Assembly: GCA_029261305.1 (NCBI GenBank)
Contig: JAJDBO010000189.1
Span: forward strand, 1 to 41,243
DNA from: Nitrospirales bacterium
GTDB taxonomy: Bacteria; Nitrospirota; Nitrospiria; Nitrospirales; UBA8639
Length of the DNA stretch: 41,243 bases
Direction: 5' to 3'
Numbering within the stretch: the first letter of the stretch is position 1; each line of letters opens with the position of its first letter. The position numbers and the translations under genes are program-made. Shown in pieces: positions 25,998 through 33,819 of the stretch. The notes under the pieces were generated by a model. The model was not told the DNA's origin. It saw only the letters and a list, made by a program, of their open reading frames with translations, and ran no database searches.

Positions 25998-26001
25998 GAT
26001 T

Positions 26002-26991
26002 ATGGCAAACCTAATCCGCTCAATTGGATACTCACTTGGCAAAGTACACGCAGGGATGATCAGTTACCTGTGCGAAATGTATAGGGAAGGAAAAAAAGAA
26101 CCCTTAGAATCTTTTTTGACTTTTTTTGGTATAAAGGTTCCCTCTAACCCTATTTCAAAAAGGGAATGGAATTCCGTTGACCTTGCAATACTCGAACATG
26201 GCGAGGACGGGCAAGAAACACCCGTAATTCTTATCGAAATAAAGGTCGATGACCACGAGAGCTTACGTCAAGAGGTCTATCAGACAGTCCGTTATGCTTC
26301 ACATTGGCCGTCATGCCAGGCGTATCTTTTTATTACTCTCGGCAAGGGTGAGTATTACCACCCACCACGTAGCGATTGTTTTACTTGGATTCGCATACGT
26401 CAATTTCAAAAGGCTATTGAAGCTATCAAGACAACTGATCGAATAATCGCGGATTGGCTTGACGAGGTCAGGCGAGAAATCGAACTGCAGGACAACGTGC
26501 TGATCGCAGACAAATCTCATGCCAAGGAGTATCGCGGGGGCACATGGAACATCTTTCTTTTTGGACACTTGGCCGAAATACTAAAGCCAATTTTTGCATC
26601 CAACAATATTGATGTTGAGATGACTTGCTATACATATGGTAACAGGCCGGATACGATTTTCAACTTTGGATGGGCACGGGAACCCCTATACATGGAAATC
26701 AACTACAGTGGCAGGTTGAACCTGAAGATGTTCTTAGATACAGCAATGTCTGAAAACTCAAGATGGGAACGTATCAAGCAGGAAATAGACAAGTGCCAAC
26801 AATTACCGTTTGCCATACCTCCCACCTTTAAACATGGGGGAAAGATTGGCAGTTCAAAAACCATTGCATCTTTCGATGTCGGGCTCATCAACAAGGATGG
26901 ATGTCTTGAATGTCAACCTTCAATTGAAGATACAAAGCAGAAAATTCTTTCTGTCGTTAGTACATTCTATGGGAATACAGCTACCGCATGA
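26002..26991 (+). CDS. PD-(D/E)XK nuclease superfamily-like protein
   Basis: A 329-residue cytoplasmic protein. The N-terminal third has a plausible PD-(D/E)XK core: a helix, then NSVDLAIL (D60), a strand and VILIEIKVDD (E79-x-K81), followed by a helix with QTVRYASHW. This is the layout of PDDEXK_4-type restriction-like nucleases. The last two thirds contain alpha/beta segments (WNIFLFGHLAEIL, EPLYMEINYSGRL) of no family I know. The gene lies between a GTTAGAC site (4 bp before ATG) and GCCTAAC (3 bp after the stop), the spacing typical of integron cassettes. It precedes a defence system, which makes a defence role attractive but unproven. No strong ribosome site is visible, as is common for cassette genes. 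Confidence 0.65.
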   Translation: MANLIRSIGYSLGKVHAGMISYLCEMYREGKKEPLESFLTFFGIKVPSNPISKREWNSVDLAILEHGEDGQETPVILIEIKVDDHESLRQEVYQTVRYASHWPSCQAYLFITLGKGEYYHPPRSDCFTWIRIRQFQKAIEAIKTTDRIIADWLDEVRREIELQDNVLIADKSHAKEYRGGTWNIFLFGHLAEILKPIFASNNIDVEMTCYTYGNRPDTIFNFGWAREPLYMEINYSGRLNLKMFLDTAMSENSRWERIKQEIDKCQQLPFAIPPTFKHGGKIGSSKTIASFDVGLINKDGCLECQPSIEDTKQKILSVVSTFYGNTATA

Positions 26992-26994
26992 GCC

Positions 26995-27066
26995 GCCTAA
27001 CAAGCGGCTCAACTAGACAGCGGGTAAGCAGTGATCTTCGAGCCTAGGTCAGTTGCCGCTGCTGGC
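26995..27066 (+). repeat. Degenerate attC-like palindrome after the nuclease gene
   Basis: Starts with GCCTAAC (26995-27001, RYYYAAC type). GCGGC and AACT (27004-27014) pair with AGTT and GCCGC (27051-27059), leaving TC unpaired on one side, and GAC (27016-27018) pairs with GTC (27048-27050). Bulged asymmetric arms are the hallmark of attC. The closing GTTRRRY is not present, as the sequence reads GCTGGCT. AGCCGC/GCGGCT (26991-27009) can also form a simple hairpin. Confidence 0.4.
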
Positions 27067-27178
27067 TACTTTTGTCGTTTTGCCTAAAATAACCCATTGT
27101 GAAAATCGAATATTTAGAACAAGATCCATTCCATGAATTTACGTATCGTTCTTCAGGACCAAGAGGAACGATACGAGA

Positions 27179-27427
27179 ATGCACGTTGCCATTTATCGGG
27201 CCAGAGTCGATAGACTCCCCGAAGGTGTTTTCTCAATTGTCGCGACGTCCGATATTCAAGGTCGTGAAATTGGTGGGGAAAATCGTCTCATTGGTGAAGT
27301 GGTCGCGAACGAGTTGTTGCTGTTAACCGAACTACAGGAAATACCTAAAGTCGATATGGCGATATTGGCTGATGACTTGTACAACTACCCAAATTGCCGA
27401 AAATTAGGTGGGACAACCAAACGCTAG
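27179..27427 (+). CDS. Small hypothetical protein
   Basis: An 82-residue frame with protein-like composition, including VFSIVATSDIQGREIGG and NELLLLTELQEIPKVDMAILADDLYNYP. AGAGGA lies about 11 bases before the ATG, further than usual. Two other frames are open for 26 and 75 residues just upstream (GTG at 27099, ATG at 27133), which may mean the original start was lost by a frameshift. No family is recognised. It sits between the cassette-like palindrome and the ABC-3C operon. Confidence 0.35.
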   Translation: MHVAIYRARVDRLPEGVFSIVATSDIQGREIGGENRLIGEVVANELLLLTELQEIPKVDMAILADDLYNYPNCRKLGGTTKR

Positions 27428-27602
27428 GCAATATTCCCCACTTGACTGCCATACATGTTGGACTTGAAGCGGACCTGAATTCTGCAAGGTATTAAATGAT
27501 AGCGTCTCTTATTATTTTAGAGTAGCATCCTATTTTTACGTTATGTAGCCTGTGGGAAAAAAATAATTACGACAGAAATCCCAACACAACGGTAGGGCTC
27601 TA

Positions 27603-28571
27603 TTGAAGTACGCGTATGAAGACCTGAGCGACGACCAGTTCGAAATCCTCATTGTATTTTTGTGCCAGCATCTGCTCGGCATCTCGGTGCAAGGCTTCGC
27701 CAAGGGACCGGATGGCGGCCGTGATGCCAAGTTTGTTGGTACCGCCGAATTACATCCCAGTAAGGCGGCTCCATGGGCGGGAGTCACGATCATTCAGGCC
27801 AAACATACCAATGGGTACAACAAGCATTTCTCCGAGTCTGACTTTTTTAGCAAAAAGAACGGCACCAACACCGTGCTTGGCAAGGAAATTCCTCGGATCA
27901 AAAAACTACGTGACGCCAAGCAGCTCGATCACTATATGCTGTTCGCAAATCGACGCCTCGCAGGCAATGCCGAAAGTGAAATTCTCGTTCACATTTCGAC
28001 GGAATGTGGGATTCCCGCAACTTCCATCTACCTTTGCGGTGTGGAACAATTGGAGGTGTGGCTAAAGTCCTTCCCAAATATTGCAACGAAGGCCAATTTG
28101 GATCCGGTTGATTCACCGCTAATCGTCAGTCCTGACGACCTCGCTGTGGTTGTAGAGGCGCTGGCCAGGCAACGCACCGAAATTTCTGCCGTGATTGACG
28201 ACCCACCCACCGCCCGAGTCACGTATGAACAAAAAAATACCCTTAATAACATGACTCAAACTTATGCCAAGGAGCAGCGTAGGCGTTATCTTAAAGAAAC
28301 ATCGCAGATTCGTGCCTTCTTGGCCGCACCAGAGAACCTCGAACTGCTACGGTTATATGAATCCGTCGTGGATGAGTTCCAGATCAAGATAATTGCTAAA
28401 CGAAAGGACTACCAGACTTTCGATGAAGTGATGGAGCACCTGGTTGACTTATTATTCAGCCGTGACCCCATATTGCGTCAGTTAGCCCACAAGCGCCTGA
28501 CGCGGGCAGTACTGTTTTACATGTACTGGAATTGCGATATTGGAGAGAAGAACGATGCTAGCGTTAACTAA
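27603..28571 (+). CDS. ABC-3C-type system effector with Mrr-like nuclease domain
   Basis: A 322-residue protein, first gene of a three-gene defence operon. The N-terminal 160 residues form a restriction-endonuclease-like domain: DDQFEILIVFLCQHLLGI, then GPDGGRDAKF (D37, D41) and IIQAKH (Q65-x-K67). This is the GxDGG-xD...QxK form of PD-(D/E)XK nucleases such as Mrr. The C-terminal part (about 185-322) is helical and fits the C-terminal domain that couples such effectors to the ABC-three-component machinery. It would cut DNA or RNA when the ATPase senses infection (inference from the described ABC-3C families). The start is TTG at 27603 with GGTAGGG five bases before; no in-frame ATG lies upstream. 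It overlaps the next gene by 17 bp. Confidence 0.8.
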   Translation: MKYAYEDLSDDQFEILIVFLCQHLLGISVQGFAKGPDGGRDAKFVGTAELHPSKAAPWAGVTIIQAKHTNGYNKHFSESDFFSKKNGTNTVLGKEIPRIKKLRDAKQLDHYMLFANRRLAGNAESEILVHISTECGIPATSIYLCGVEQLEVWLKSFPNIATKANLDPVDSPLIVSPDDLAVVVEALARQRTEISAVIDDPPTARVTYEQKNTLNNMTQTYAKEQRRRYLKETSQIRAFLAAPENLELLRLYESVVDEFQIKIIAKRKDYQTFDEVMEHLVDLLFSRDPILRQLAHKRLTRAVLFYMYWNCDIGEKNDASVN

Positions 28572-28803
28572 ACACTCGCATCCAGATCGTACAGTTATTA
28601 ATGTATCGCTACTTCTGTTGCAACGTTTGCGAGCACGTCGTGTCGACGATTACGATACCCTACGGAAGTATGTGAAGAAGGCTGTCGCCGGCGGAGATGT
28701 TCTGTTCCTCCCAGCACTGAATTTTCTCTATCTATTGGGGCTCATCGACTATCGACCTAAGACAGATGCCGTGGAGTACATAGGCCCAAATGAAACTGTC
28801 TAG
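28555..28803 (+). CDS. ABC-3C-type system middle component
   Basis: An 82-residue protein between effector and ATPase genes. Its text NVSLLLLQRLRARRVDDYDTL...FLPALNFLYLLGLIDY is the compact winged-helix-like pattern of ABC-3C middle components, which bridge the other two subunits. ATG at 28555 has GGAGAG seven bases upstream. The frame extends to a TTG at 28540, which precedes that site. It overlaps the effector gene by 17 bp and the ATPase gene by 14 bp, so the three are translationally coupled and probably made in fixed ratio. Confidence 0.78.
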   Translation: MLALTKHSHPDRTVINVSLLLLQRLRARRVDDYDTLRKYVKKAVAGGDVLFLPALNFLYLLGLIDYRPKTDAVEYIGPNETV

Positions 28804-30586
28804 AATATATTCGAATAAGCCTACCCATTTTCAGCCTATAGATTTTGTGGGCGGCTTAAACGTGGTCATGGCCGAAATCCGTTTACCTGAGAATCGTGGT
28901 AAAGATACGCACAATCTTGGCAAGACCACGCTCGGACGACTGCTCGACTATGGTCTCCTGATGGGGCGCAATGCGAAGTTCTTCCTGTTCAAGCATCTCA
29001 ACCAGTTCAAGGACTTTGTTTTTTTTCTGGAGATTGAACTCGAAGATACTTCGCACGTTACAATCCGTCGCAGCGTTGAGGAAGCAACTAAGATCAGCTT
29101 CAAGCGACATCAGGCCGGGTATCAAGATTTTTCAACGTTGCCACTCACTGACTGGGATCACCCAGATGTTGCGTTCGAGCGAGCCAAGGACCTACTGGAT
29201 GGTCTGCTCGACTGGCGTGCCCTTAAGCCTTGGTCCTTCCGCAAGGGGATGGGGTACCTCCTCCGATCACAGGACGACTTCCGCGACGTCTTCCATCTGC
29301 GAAAGTTCGCGTCAGCACACGCAGACTGGAAACCATTCCTAGCACATATCCTTGGCTTCGAAGCGCAGCTGATTGCCAAACACTATGAGAAAGAAGAACA
29401 GCTTGCGGAAAAGAAAGAGAAGGCCCAAACCATAAAGAGCGAGCTGGGTGGCTCAATTGCAGACATTAGCAAAATCGAAGGACTTTTGTTGCTTAAGCAA
29501 AAAGAGGCCGAGAAGAAGCAGAAGTTACTCGATGACTTCGATTTTCGTGTACAAGACAAAGACAAAACAAAAAGTCTAGTCGAGGACACCGACGAGCGCA
29601 TCGCTACCTTGAACGCAGAGCGTTATTCACTAAGCCAGAATAAGAAAAAAATCCGGACTTCGTTAGAGGAAGACGAGATACTGTTCAACCCGGATGAAGC
29701 GCAACGAATTTTCGAGGAAGCGGGTGTCCTATTTAAGGGGCAGATTAAGAAAGATTTTCAACAACTGATAGCCTTTAACAGGGCGATCACTGAAGAGCGT
29801 CGCATCTATCTTCACGAGGAAGCTGCGGAAATCGAGGTGGAGTTGAAGCGCGTCAACTCAGATCTGAATTCACTGGGTAAAAAGCGTTCCGAAGCCTTGG
29901 CATTTCTAAGTGGCACCGATGCCTTCGGCAAGTACAAGCAAGTGTCCGATGATATGGTAACTCTTCGCGCGGACATTACCTCCCTTGAGCGCCAACGCGG
30001 CTTTCTGCATCGTTTGCAGGAGCTTCGTACTGAGATCCGAACATTGACTGAGGACCGTGGGCGTCTGCAGACCCAGATTGAGGCCGACGTTGAGAAGCAG
30101 AACTCGGAACAAGACAGCTTGTTCTCAACGATCCGGATTTTCTTCAGTGAGATCGTTGAAGAGGTGATCAATCGTAAGGCCCTGCTCAGCGTATCCCCCA
30201 ATAAAGAAGGTCACCTGGATTTCAGAGCCGAGATTCTCGACGAAGCGGGTAACGCCACGAGTGCCGACCTTGGCCATACCTACCGAAAACTGCTGTGTAT
30301 TGCTTTCGACATGGCCGTACTTCGAGCCCACCTTGATAAAAAGTTCCCACGCTTTGTTTATCATGATGGTGTGTTCGAATCGCTGGACGATCGTAAGAAG
30401 GAAAACTTGCTCTCTGTAATTCGTCGTTACGCGGAACTAGGCTTACAGCCTGTAATCACCCTGATCGACTCTGACTTGCCATCGCGCTCACCAAAGGATG
30501 GCCCAGTCTTTGACCAGGAGGCGATCGTGTTGCTCATGCACGACGAGAACGAACAAGGCCGCTTGTTTAAGATGAAGGCATGGTGA
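28790..30586 (+). CDS. ABC-3C-type system ATPase (SMC-like, DUF2326 type)
   Basis: A 598-residue SMC/Rad50-like ATPase, the sensor-motor of the system. The P-loop is the modified type of this family, DTHNLGKTTL (K45), after an N-terminal strand LNVVMAE. Residues about 205-450 are a long antiparallel coiled coil rich in E, K, Q and L. The C-terminal head begins near LFSTIRIFFSEIVEEV. It includes DLGHTYRKLLCIAFDMAVL in the place of the ABC signature helix and a Walker B-like strand RFVYHDGVFESLD (D526). The last 40 residues complete the DUF2326-type domain. The ATG lies inside the middle-component gene (14-bp overlap). Its operon partners separate it from SbcC or RecN. Confidence 0.82.
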   Translation: MKLSRIYSNKPTHFQPIDFVGGLNVVMAEIRLPENRGKDTHNLGKTTLGRLLDYGLLMGRNAKFFLFKHLNQFKDFVFFLEIELEDTSHVTIRRSVEEATKISFKRHQAGYQDFSTLPLTDWDHPDVAFERAKDLLDGLLDWRALKPWSFRKGMGYLLRSQDDFRDVFHLRKFASAHADWKPFLAHILGFEAQLIAKHYEKEEQLAEKKEKAQTIKSELGGSIADISKIEGLLLLKQKEAEKKQKLLDDFDFRVQDKDKTKSLVEDTDERIATLNAERYSLSQNKKKIRTSLEEDEILFNPDEAQRIFEEAGVLFKGQIKKDFQQLIAFNRAITEERRIYLHEEAAEIEVELKRVNSDLNSLGKKRSEALAFLSGTDAFGKYKQVSDDMVTLRADITSLERQRGFLHRLQELRTEIRTLTEDRGRLQTQIEADVEKQNSEQDSLFSTIRIFFSEIVEEVINRKALLSVSPNKEGHLDFRAEILDEAGNATSADLGHTYRKLLCIAFDMAVLRAHLDKKFPRFVYHDGVFESLDDRKKENLLSVIRRYAELGLQPVITLIDSDLPSRSPKDGPVFDQEAIVLLMHDENEQGRLFKMKAW

Positions 30587-30743
30587 GGTGAAAGCATCCG
30601 CTAGTGATTCCTTAGACCGATCTTAAATGATAGCGGCACCATTTATTGGCACATGCGATTTTGACTTTAGGCGCCCCCATGAATCACCTGTTGAATAGCT
30701 TCACTTTTCTTTGGTATTTCAAAAAGAGGCTCGCGGTCATTTT

Positions 30744-30983
30744 ATGAAGAATGGTAGAGTTATCATCAATGTTTTTGGGATTTTAGTGTCCGGATTTCTA
30801 GGGATTCTATTGGTTGCAATCATAGAGAAGCAAACTATTGCGACGGAATTAATATTATCAATTGCATTTTTAATAAATATTTTGGCAATTTATAATAAAT
30901 CCTTATCAAAATTTAAAAATAAAATTAGGCAGCTTACAGCATCATTTTTATTGGGAGCGTTATTAGGTGTGATTTTTGTATAA
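30744..30983 (+). CDS. Small AT-rich membrane protein, first of a pair
   Basis: A 79-residue protein with three hydrophobic stretches (about residues 6-27, 34-51 and 64-79) and a basic loop KSLSKFKNKIRQL. The gene is strikingly AT-rich compared with all neighbours and uses many A/T-ending codons, a sign of recent transfer. ATG at 30744 is the best start, although its ribosome site is poor (AGAGG 12-13 bases before). It is followed after 18 bp by a second AT-rich gene. No family is recognised. Its place next to a defence system suggests a defence, immunity or toxin-antitoxin role, which is inference. Confidence 0.5.
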   Translation: MKNGRVIINVFGILVSGFLGILLVAIIEKQTIATELILSIAFLINILAIYNKSLSKFKNKIRQLTASFLLGALLGVIFV

Positions 30984-31001
30984 CTATTGAAAGGAATGAA
31001 A

Positions 31002-31454
31002 ATGAGCGGGACCATTAATCTTGACATAAGTGAGAGCGTTAAAATTGAAAGGTATTTGGATCTTTTGAAAGACCATAAAAAATTAGTTCTTTCCTCTCAA
31101 GGCATTATCAAAAAAAAGAAAAGTCCCCTCGCTAGACGGATAAGCAATGGTGATGTCAAGGCAATTATTAAGGCAGCTAAAGACCGTGTTTATGGGTCTA
31201 TGAGTAAAAAGAAAAGACAAGAACTATGCAAGGTCTTATGCGAATTAAAGAGCAAGCTAGAGAGTAAATCAATTGGAACAGTAACCAAAGAAATAATTGC
31301 ATGGGCAATTGCTGGAATTGTCGGGTTAATCGATGCTGCTAGTGGCTTAATAATCAGCCTTCTTTGGATTATTAGAGAGAAGTTAGATTCGGTAATATGC
31401 CCATGTCAGCTCGACAGATCATGCATAAATGGCCCGTGCCCTTCTTGGGACTAA
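31002..31454 (+). CDS. AT-rich gene for a basic protein with one membrane segment and a cysteine-rich tail
   Basis: A 150-residue protein. Residues 1-95 are strongly basic and helical (KKKKSPLARR, SKKKRQELCKVLCELKSKL). One long hydrophobic stretch (about 97-125, IIAWAIAGIVGLI...LIISLLWII) could span the membrane once or as a hairpin. The end has a cysteine cluster at C133, C135, C141 and C146, possibly a metal site. AAAGGA six bases before ATG 31002 decides the start over ATG 30996. It is co-oriented with and 18 bp from the small membrane gene, with the same low GC. No family is recognised. An effector that acts at the membrane is conceivable, but nothing proves it. Confidence 0.55.
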   Translation: MSGTINLDISESVKIERYLDLLKDHKKLVLSSQGIIKKKKSPLARRISNGDVKAIIKAAKDRVYGSMSKKKRQELCKVLCELKSKLESKSIGTVTKEIIAWAIAGIVGLIDAASGLIISLLWIIREKLDSVICPCQLDRSCINGPCPSWD

Positions 31455-31580
31455 TCTTTTATCTCACATTGCCAGCGGCAACCTAGCATAAATCCTAAAC
31501 GGGTCTTCGGCCGCTTATCTTTGCCTTATCCCTCTAATCCCTAGCTGAAAGCGTGGCTGGTGTGGTAGGTGTGTGGTGAC

Positions 31581-33782
31581 ATGGCAACCCCTTCTATTCT
31601 GTTAATCATTCCTCCATTAACACAATTGAATACGCCCTATCCGTCCACCGCGTATCTCACGGGGTTTCTTCGTCCACGCGGGTACACTGTGCATCAAGCC
31701 GATGTCGGGATTGAAATGGTCTTGGCGCTGTTTTCGCAATCCGGGTTGATGCGGGTCTTTGAGGATTTGCGCTCACGGACCGATGCCGACCTTCCTGGTG
31801 AAGCTCGACAAATGTTGAGCTTGTCCCATGCCTATGTGGAGACCATCGATCCCGTCATTCAATTTTTACAAGGACGCGATCCCACGTTGGCCACGCGTAT
31901 TTGCCAGGGGGAGTTTCTCCCGCAAGGCCCACGCTTTGCCAATGAGGATTCCACTGAATCCCTCCAGGGACAGACGGAAAACCAAACGGATCGTGCGAAG
32001 CATCTTGCCACGTTATATTTGGAAGACTTGGCGGATTTGATCCAAGGCACGATCTCGCCACACTTTGCGCTGAGTCGGTATGCCGAGTCGATCGCCATGG
32101 GGGCATCGTCGTTCGATCCGATCGCGGAAGCCCTGGTTTCTCCTCCAAGCCTTCCCGATGAACTCATGTTGAAAGCCATGTGGCAACATGTGGAAGAGTG
32201 CCAACCAACTGTCGTCGGCTTGACCATTCCGTTTCCGGGAAACCTCTACGGGGGGCTTCGGATGGGACAGGCGTTGAAATCCAAATATCCCGACATCACC
32301 GTGATCCTCGGTGGAGGATACCCGAACACCGAGTTGCGGCGCGTGAATGATCCGCGCGTGTTTGATTGCGTGGATTACATCACCCTCGATGATGGCGAAC
32401 TCCCGCTGCTTTGTCTGTTAGAACATCTTGAAGACAAACGGGCAGAGACTGATCTCTGCCGAACCTTTTTGCGCTCAAAAGGCACGGTGGTATGGAGGGA
32501 TGGGGCCAAGGAACGCAACCCAACGATGGCTGAACTCGGCACGCCCACCTATTCAGGATTGAACCTCACGCAGTACTTATCGATTTTGGATACATTGAAT
32601 CCGATGCACCGGCTTTGGTCGGATGGGCATTGGAACAAATTGACGGTGGCGCATGGCTGCTATTGGAAGCAATGTACATTTTGCGATGTGGGCCTTGATT
32701 ACATCGGACGCTACGAGGCGGCCCCGAGTGAAGTGTTGGTAGATCGCATCCAAACCATGATCACCGAGACAGGCACGCGAGGTTTTCACTTTGTCGATGA
32801 AGCTGCCCCACCAGCCGGGCTCAAACAGTTGGCGTTGACGCTATTGGAACGTGGCCTGACCATTTCGTGGTGGGGCAATGTGCGCTTTGAACCGGCGTTT
32901 ACGCCGGACCTGTGCCGCCTGTTAGCGGCATCCGGGTGCATCGCGTTGACTGCCGGGCTAGAGGCCGCCAGTGATCGGTTGTTGGCGGAGATGAAAAAAG
33001 GCATCACGGTCGATCAAACCGTGCGGGTGGCTCAGGCCTGTCGACAGGCGGGCATCCTCATCCACGCCTATCTCATGTACGGCTTGCCGGGACAGACCAT
33101 TGATGAAGCGGTGGACAGTCTGGAACGCGTTCGCCAATTATTCGCCAATGATTTAATCCAATCAGCTTTTTGGCATCGTTTCTCTGCCACCGCCCACAGC
33201 CCGATTGGTTTGAATCCTGAGCGATATGGGATCCAACGCCTAGGACCAACGTTCGGCGGATTTGCCGAAAATGATTTGATCTATGAAGATGTCAAAGGCC
33301 AATTGCCAGACTGGGTAGGGCAGGGATTGCGAAGCGCCCTGCATCAATACATTGAAGGCGAAGCCTTAACCCAAGATGTGCGGGCTTGGTTTACCGAGCC
33401 AGTATCCAAACCGCACGTCAGGCGTGATTGGGCAAAACGAATCATTGCCACTCCGTATCCAGAAGATCCATCCTTGTCCGAACGCCGTTTTGTGTGGATC
33501 GGAGGAGAGCCGTATCAAGAAACCCTGAAAGAAAACCGATCTCGAGTGTTTCTGCCAAGCCGCACCATGGATGAAACCTGTACGCTACCAAAGGAAGAAG
33601 CAGAATGGTTGGTGGACTTAATTCGCAAATCCACGCCACGTGGCGCTGCTGGAGGGCATTCGTATCCCACCTTTAAAAACACGCGTGCAGCCTACCCCAA
33701 AGGCGGAGCAGAAGGGTTTGATGCAATCCTGCGTTCTCCAATGTTTGAAAGAGCCAGATCTATCGGGCTGCTACTGGTATAG
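31581..33782 (+). CDS. B12-binding-domain radical SAM protein
   Basis: A 733-residue protein. The N-terminus (LLIIPPLTQLNTPYPSTAYLTGFLR) and the segment VVGLTIPFPGNLYGGLRMGQALK to VILGGGYPN fit the cobalamin-binding-type Rossmann domain, though without the DxHxxG histidine motif. The radical SAM domain starts at KLTVAHGCYWKQCTFCDVG. Its cysteines, C360, C365 and C368, are spaced C-x4-C-x2-C rather than the usual C-x3-C-x2-C. Later come GFHFVDEAAPP, WWGNVRFEP, TAGLEAASDRLL and YLMYGLPGQT, all typical of the B12-radical SAM class. The C-terminal 200 residues are family-specific. The substrate is unknown; these enzymes often methylate or rearrange unreactive carbons. The start is uncertain between ATG 31581 and GTG 31569. 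GC rises back to about 52-55 %, marking the end of the AT-rich island. Confidence 0.87.
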   Translation: MATPSILLIIPPLTQLNTPYPSTAYLTGFLRPRGYTVHQADVGIEMVLALFSQSGLMRVFEDLRSRTDADLPGEARQMLSLSHAYVETIDPVIQFLQGRDPTLATRICQGEFLPQGPRFANEDSTESLQGQTENQTDRAKHLATLYLEDLADLIQGTISPHFALSRYAESIAMGASSFDPIAEALVSPPSLPDELMLKAMWQHVEECQPTVVGLTIPFPGNLYGGLRMGQALKSKYPDITVILGGGYPNTELRRVNDPRVFDCVDYITLDDGELPLLCLLEHLEDKRAETDLCRTFLRSKGTVVWRDGAKERNPTMAELGTPTYSGLNLTQYLSILDTLNPMHRLWSDGHWNKLTVAHGCYWKQCTFCDVGLDYIGRYEAAPSEVLVDRIQTMITETGTRGFHFVDEAAPPAGLKQLALTLLERGLTISWWGNVRFEPAFTPDLCRLLAASGCIALTAGLEAASDRLLAEMKKGITVDQTVRVAQACRQAGILIHAYLMYGLPGQTIDEAVDSLERVRQLFANDLIQSAFWHRFSATAHSPIGLNPERYGIQRLGPTFGGFAENDLIYEDVKGQLPDWVGQGLRSALHQYIEGEALTQDVRAWFTEPVSKPHVRRDWAKRIIATPYPEDPSLSERRFVWIGGEPYQETLKENRSRVFLPSRTMDETCTLPKEEAEWLVDLIRKSTPRGAAGGHSYPTFKNTRAAYPKGGAEGFDAILRSPMFERARSIGLLLV

Positions 33783-33819
33783 GAATTGAATGAATACCTG
33801 GGAAGGAGCGTTTAAATTT

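Larger units (their letters stand above)
25010..26001. other. Repeat-rich intergenic region at the left edge of an accessory island
   Basis: About 990 bp without a supported gene. The first 350 bp show nothing. From 25470 on there are several repeat-like blocks. Two near-copies of TGAGTCT...TCGAAG lie at 25480-25493 and 25548-25560. The rest are a paired hairpin repeat (25576-25676), a terminator-like hairpin (25720-25747), a 7-bp hairpin CCGACTG/CAGTCGG (25779-25799) and a cassette-type boundary (25991). Short reading frames here are products of the palindromes. The texture is that of a chromosomal repeat array or insertion boundary. Confidence 0.5.

Noticed and set aside
27133..27213. A HicB-like start (MNLRIVLQDQEE) suggesting a HicAB toxin-antitoxin
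   Set aside because: The frame stops after 26 residues, the pattern does not continue in another frame, and no HicA-like gene is adjacent.
25400..27600. A complete mobile integron
   Set aside because: There is no integrase gene, no intact attC with both cores, and only one cassette-like gene; I keep only a cassette-origin hypothesis.
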